64,000 nt of DNA from Clostridiales bacterium. Its GTDB lineage: Bacteria; Bacillota; Clostridia; Oscillospirales; Acutalibacteraceae. The position numbers were made by a program, and so were the translations under genes. This document shows, piece after piece, positions 62,676 through 64,000 of this stretch; the stretch's first letter is position 1, and every line of letters begins with the position of its first letter. The notes under the pieces were generated by a model. It worked only from the letters and a program-made list of their open reading frames with translations, made no database searches and had not been told where the DNA came from. The stretch lies in contig DUNU01000003.1 of NCBI GenBank assembly GCA_012839185.1, positions 170,884-234,883 on the forward strand, written 5' to 3'.

Positions 62676-63348
62676 AAAGTGAGTAAATAAAGGTTACGCC
62701 ATCTTTGATTACATTTTCATCTGAATTCTGAACTATCTGACCTTTAGGAATAGTCCCCATAAAAAGCTGAAATGCAGCACCGCCAAAGAACATTCCTTGG
62801 TACGATTGCTTATAAAATACAGTTACTCCCTGCAAATCCCTGTCTGAAATATTCTCAACCTGAACCAATCTATCGGTATAAGATATGCTTATCTCATCAA
62901 GATGTAATGTCGGCATGAAAGTGTATTCTTCGGCTTTAATAAGCGTAACAGAAGGTACGGATAATTCGCCGGTATGAGATTTATTCTCAAGATTAACCGC
63001 AAAACAACGAGTGCCGGCAAGCAATGCTTTGATTGAAAAGTGATAATCAATGCCTTCCATACGAACAGAAAAATTCAATACTCGATAACTTTTGTCTGAT
63101 TTATTATCTACAACAACGGCAAACGAATTTTCACAATTTTGCAGTTCATTTTCATAACATTCACCGGTATAGCGAGTAATTTCACTGATAATAACACCAT
63201 CAACAACTATTAATTCATATTCCCCCTGTTTGTTGGTTGTTGCGACTTGGGTGGTAACGTTCGTAATGTTTTCTTTGTTGCCTTCAGTTTCAGTGGTACA
63301 ACCGGAAAAGGTCATAAATAAAGACAATAAGATGACAAAAACTGTCAT
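62662..63348 (-). CDS. Lipoprotein of unknown function
   Basis: About 228 residues from the ATG at 63348: MTVFVILLSLFMTFSGCTTE, with lipobox F-S-G-C. A Thr/Asn-rich spacer is followed by a strand-rich domain (YELIVVDGVIISEITRYTGE, SYRVLNFSVRMEGIDYHFS, SISYTDRLVQVENISDRDLQ). No family was recognised. The frame extends to 63519, but the added part overlaps the precursor-like peptide gene in another frame and lacks a good ribosome site. An ATG at 63375 is a second choice. Lying right after the precursor gene, it may be an immunity, processing or anchoring partner; this is a guess. Confidence 0.75.
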   Translation of the reverse strand: MTVFVILLSLFMTFSGCTTETEGNKENITNVTTQVATTNKQGEYELIVVDGVIISEITRYTGECYENELQNCENSFAVVVDNKSDKSYRVLNFSVRMEGIDYHFSIKALLAGTRCFAVNLENKSHTGELSVPSVTLIKAEEYTFMPTLHLDEISISYTDRLVQVENISDRDLQGVTVFYKQSYQGMFFGGAAFQLFMGTIPKGQIVQNSDENVIKDGVTFIYSLYGDA

Positions 63349-63358
63349 CTTTTGCACA

Positions 63359-63475
63359 TTAACTTTGGAAAACATTATTGGCACCATCGGGAATATCGTA
63401 GCATACAGGCTGGTAAGCACCATCAATATCACAAACTCCGGGGAAAGGATAAACAGTTTCGCCCCCATCCAAGAT
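63359..63475 (-). other. Out-of-frame continuation of the precursor-like peptide
   Basis: In the +1 frame relative to the 53-residue peptide, 38 codons stay open after a TAG and encode LDGGETVYPFPGVCDIDGAY and then QPVCYDIPDGANNVFQS before a TAA ten bases upstream of the lipoprotein ATG. The stretch lacks its own start or ribosome site and looks like coding sequence (GAT, GGT, GTT, TAC codons). A one-base loss in the five-G run (63462-63466) would join it to the peptide above, giving about 76 residues. Confidence 0.55.
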
Positions 63476-63590
63476 CTACAGGGCAAACTCTTTCCGCAAA
63501 TGTTGCACTTATGCTGCAAGCTGGTGAAACACCGCCTGCAACAGCCAGGCTCTGTAAAAACATCGCCGGCTTTGTGTACGTTTTCTTCAC
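63429..63590 (-). CDS. Precursor-like peptide (RiPP candidate), 53 residues as read
   Basis: Starts at GTG with GGAG eight bases upstream and ends with TGA. The product begins MKKTYTKPAMFLQSLAVAGG followed by VSPACSISATFAERVCPVDL. A short K-K-x-Y-x-K-P start, a hydrophobic stretch, a Gly-Gly and then Cys-containing sequence is what one expects of a leader and core for a radical SAM enzyme (family likeness as I recall it, not searched). It is the first gene of the operon whose following genes are lipoprotein, HprK-like, radical SAM and PqqD. The last part after the five-G run (GRNCLSFPRSL) uses CGA/CGG codons and looks non-native; the real peptide may continue in the next frame. Confidence 0.7.
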   Translation of the reverse strand: MKKTYTKPAMFLQSLAVAGGVSPACSISATFAERVCPVDLGWGRNCLSFPRSL

Positions 63591-63652
63591 AATTGATACT
63601 CCAAAAAGTTACTTTGCAAAATTTAACATACCATATGCATTAAATTCATTTC

Positions 63653-63681
63653 ATTTTAGCACATATATTTCATTTTGTCAA
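63653..63681 (-). promoter_or_regulatory. Promoter of the RiPP/capsule operon
   Basis: Minus strand TTGACA (63676-63681), 17 bases, TAAAAT (63653-63658), about 60 bases before the GTG of the peptide gene. It probably drives all genes down to the terminator at 54026-54064. Confidence 0.75.
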
Positions 63682-63775
63682 TATCAATGTACGTGTTTGC
63701 ATAAAAATTCATAAAATTTACAAATTTGTTACAAAATTCGACCGTAGATTTTACAGCTTATTCACATATTAATCA

Positions 63776-63804
63776 TTGACAACGAATGTTTAATAAGATA
63801 TAAT
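63776..63804 (+). promoter_or_regulatory. Consensus promoter of the last gene
   Basis: TTGACA (63776-63781), 17 bases, TATAAT (63799-63804). Confidence 0.85.
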
Positions 63805-63886
63805 AAACTTAAGAAAGTATAGTTAATTTAGTAAATTATTTTAAATAGGGTATATGCATTAACAATATCTTGAAAGGGTGAAACAA

Positions 63887-64000
63887 ATGCGAAGAGAACG
63901 ATTAAGAAAGGGAGTACTGATTAGGCTGTTATCAACAGCCCTTGCACTTTTAATGATTGTAACTTCAGCTCCGGTGACGAAGATTTCATTACCTGCTTTA
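63887..64000 (+). CDS. Secreted protein, N-terminal part only (cut by window edge)
   Basis: ATG after GAAAGGGTG; 38 codons visible. The product begins MRRERLRKGVLIRLLSTALA, a basic N-terminus and hydrophobic core of a signal peptide, with possible cleavage after TSA. Nothing of the mature protein can be identified. Confidence 0.75.
   Translation, partial: MRRERLRKGVLIRLLSTALALLMIVTSAPVTKISLPAL

Noticed and set aside
63376..63519. Cys-rich N-terminal extension of the lipoprotein (starting MQHKCNICGKSLPC)
   Set aside because: It looks like a zinc motif but overlaps the precursor-like peptide in another frame, has no ribosome site, and would bury the lipoprotein signal peptide.
63591..63886. 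Riboswitch or other structured RNA between the divergent genes at the window end
   Set aside because: Only two divergent promoters and AT-rich DNA were found; apparent hairpins at 63430-63560 belong to the peptide-coding sequence.

Overview
The window reads as a low-GC Gram-positive chromosome, most likely a gut-type Clostridia of the Oscillospiraceae/Ruminococcaceae kind. The signs are an N-terminal dockerin-type repeat protein, a phoH-ybeY-era-recO cluster, Bacillota-type capsule tyrosine kinases with a PHP phosphatase, strong AGGAGG-type ribosome binding sites, several TTG/GTG starts, and many promoters of the form TTGACA-17-TATAAT. No rRNA is present, so the taxonomic call is inference. 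No transposase, integrase or CRISPR array was seen.

Layout. 1-4050: the 5' end of a tRNA, then a heterodimeric ABC exporter. 4250-8900: gdhA, an ATP-grasp enzyme, cysE and cysS. 8900-23000: an accessory metabolic region. Its core is a five-gene leftward operon holding a 1376-residue adenylation / carrier / thioester reductase / iron alcohol dehydrogenase fusion, a GH3-type amide synthetase, a condensation-fold acyltransferase, an acyl-activating enzyme and a free acyl carrier protein. Beside it lie another AMP ligase, a GPH-type transporter and an NTF2-like/LytTR regulator. 23200-30400: a dockerin protein, an NgoPII-like type II restriction-modification pair, and a 1259-residue protein ending in a CARF-like plus Card1/Can2-type (DUF1887) nuclease half, apparently co-transcribed with guaB. 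32000-37500: a sugar operon (GPH transporter, GH2, lipase, AraD-like). 37500-39000: a 49-residue small protein and a secreted protein. 39200-49800: housekeeping genes, mostly one leftward operon (phoH, ybeY, era, recO, trmB, methyltransferase, hslO, a Sua5-CoaE fusion, M18 peptidase, tsaD). 50000-54000: a polyamine importer with a fused PotC-PotD. 54000-63700: a leftward operon that joins RiPP-type maturation genes (small precursor-like peptide, lipoprotein, HprK-like ATPase, radical SAM/SPASM enzyme, PqqD) to capsule-type genes (PHP phosphatase, Ig-like membrane protein, two Wzz/tyrosine kinases with Gly-Tyr repeat tails, an ABC exporter). The window ends inside a secreted protein gene.

Three places are the best candidates for undescribed biology: (1) the pseudokinase-like/CARF/nuclease protein next to the restriction system; (2) the 53-residue, too-short-to-be-called peptide gene at 63429-63590, which seems to continue in another frame after a five-G run and which heads the radical SAM/PqqD/HprK/tyrosine-kinase operon; (3) the acid-to-alcohol A-T-R-ADH fusion operon. 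All functional statements rest on motif reading by eye; no database search or folding was run.
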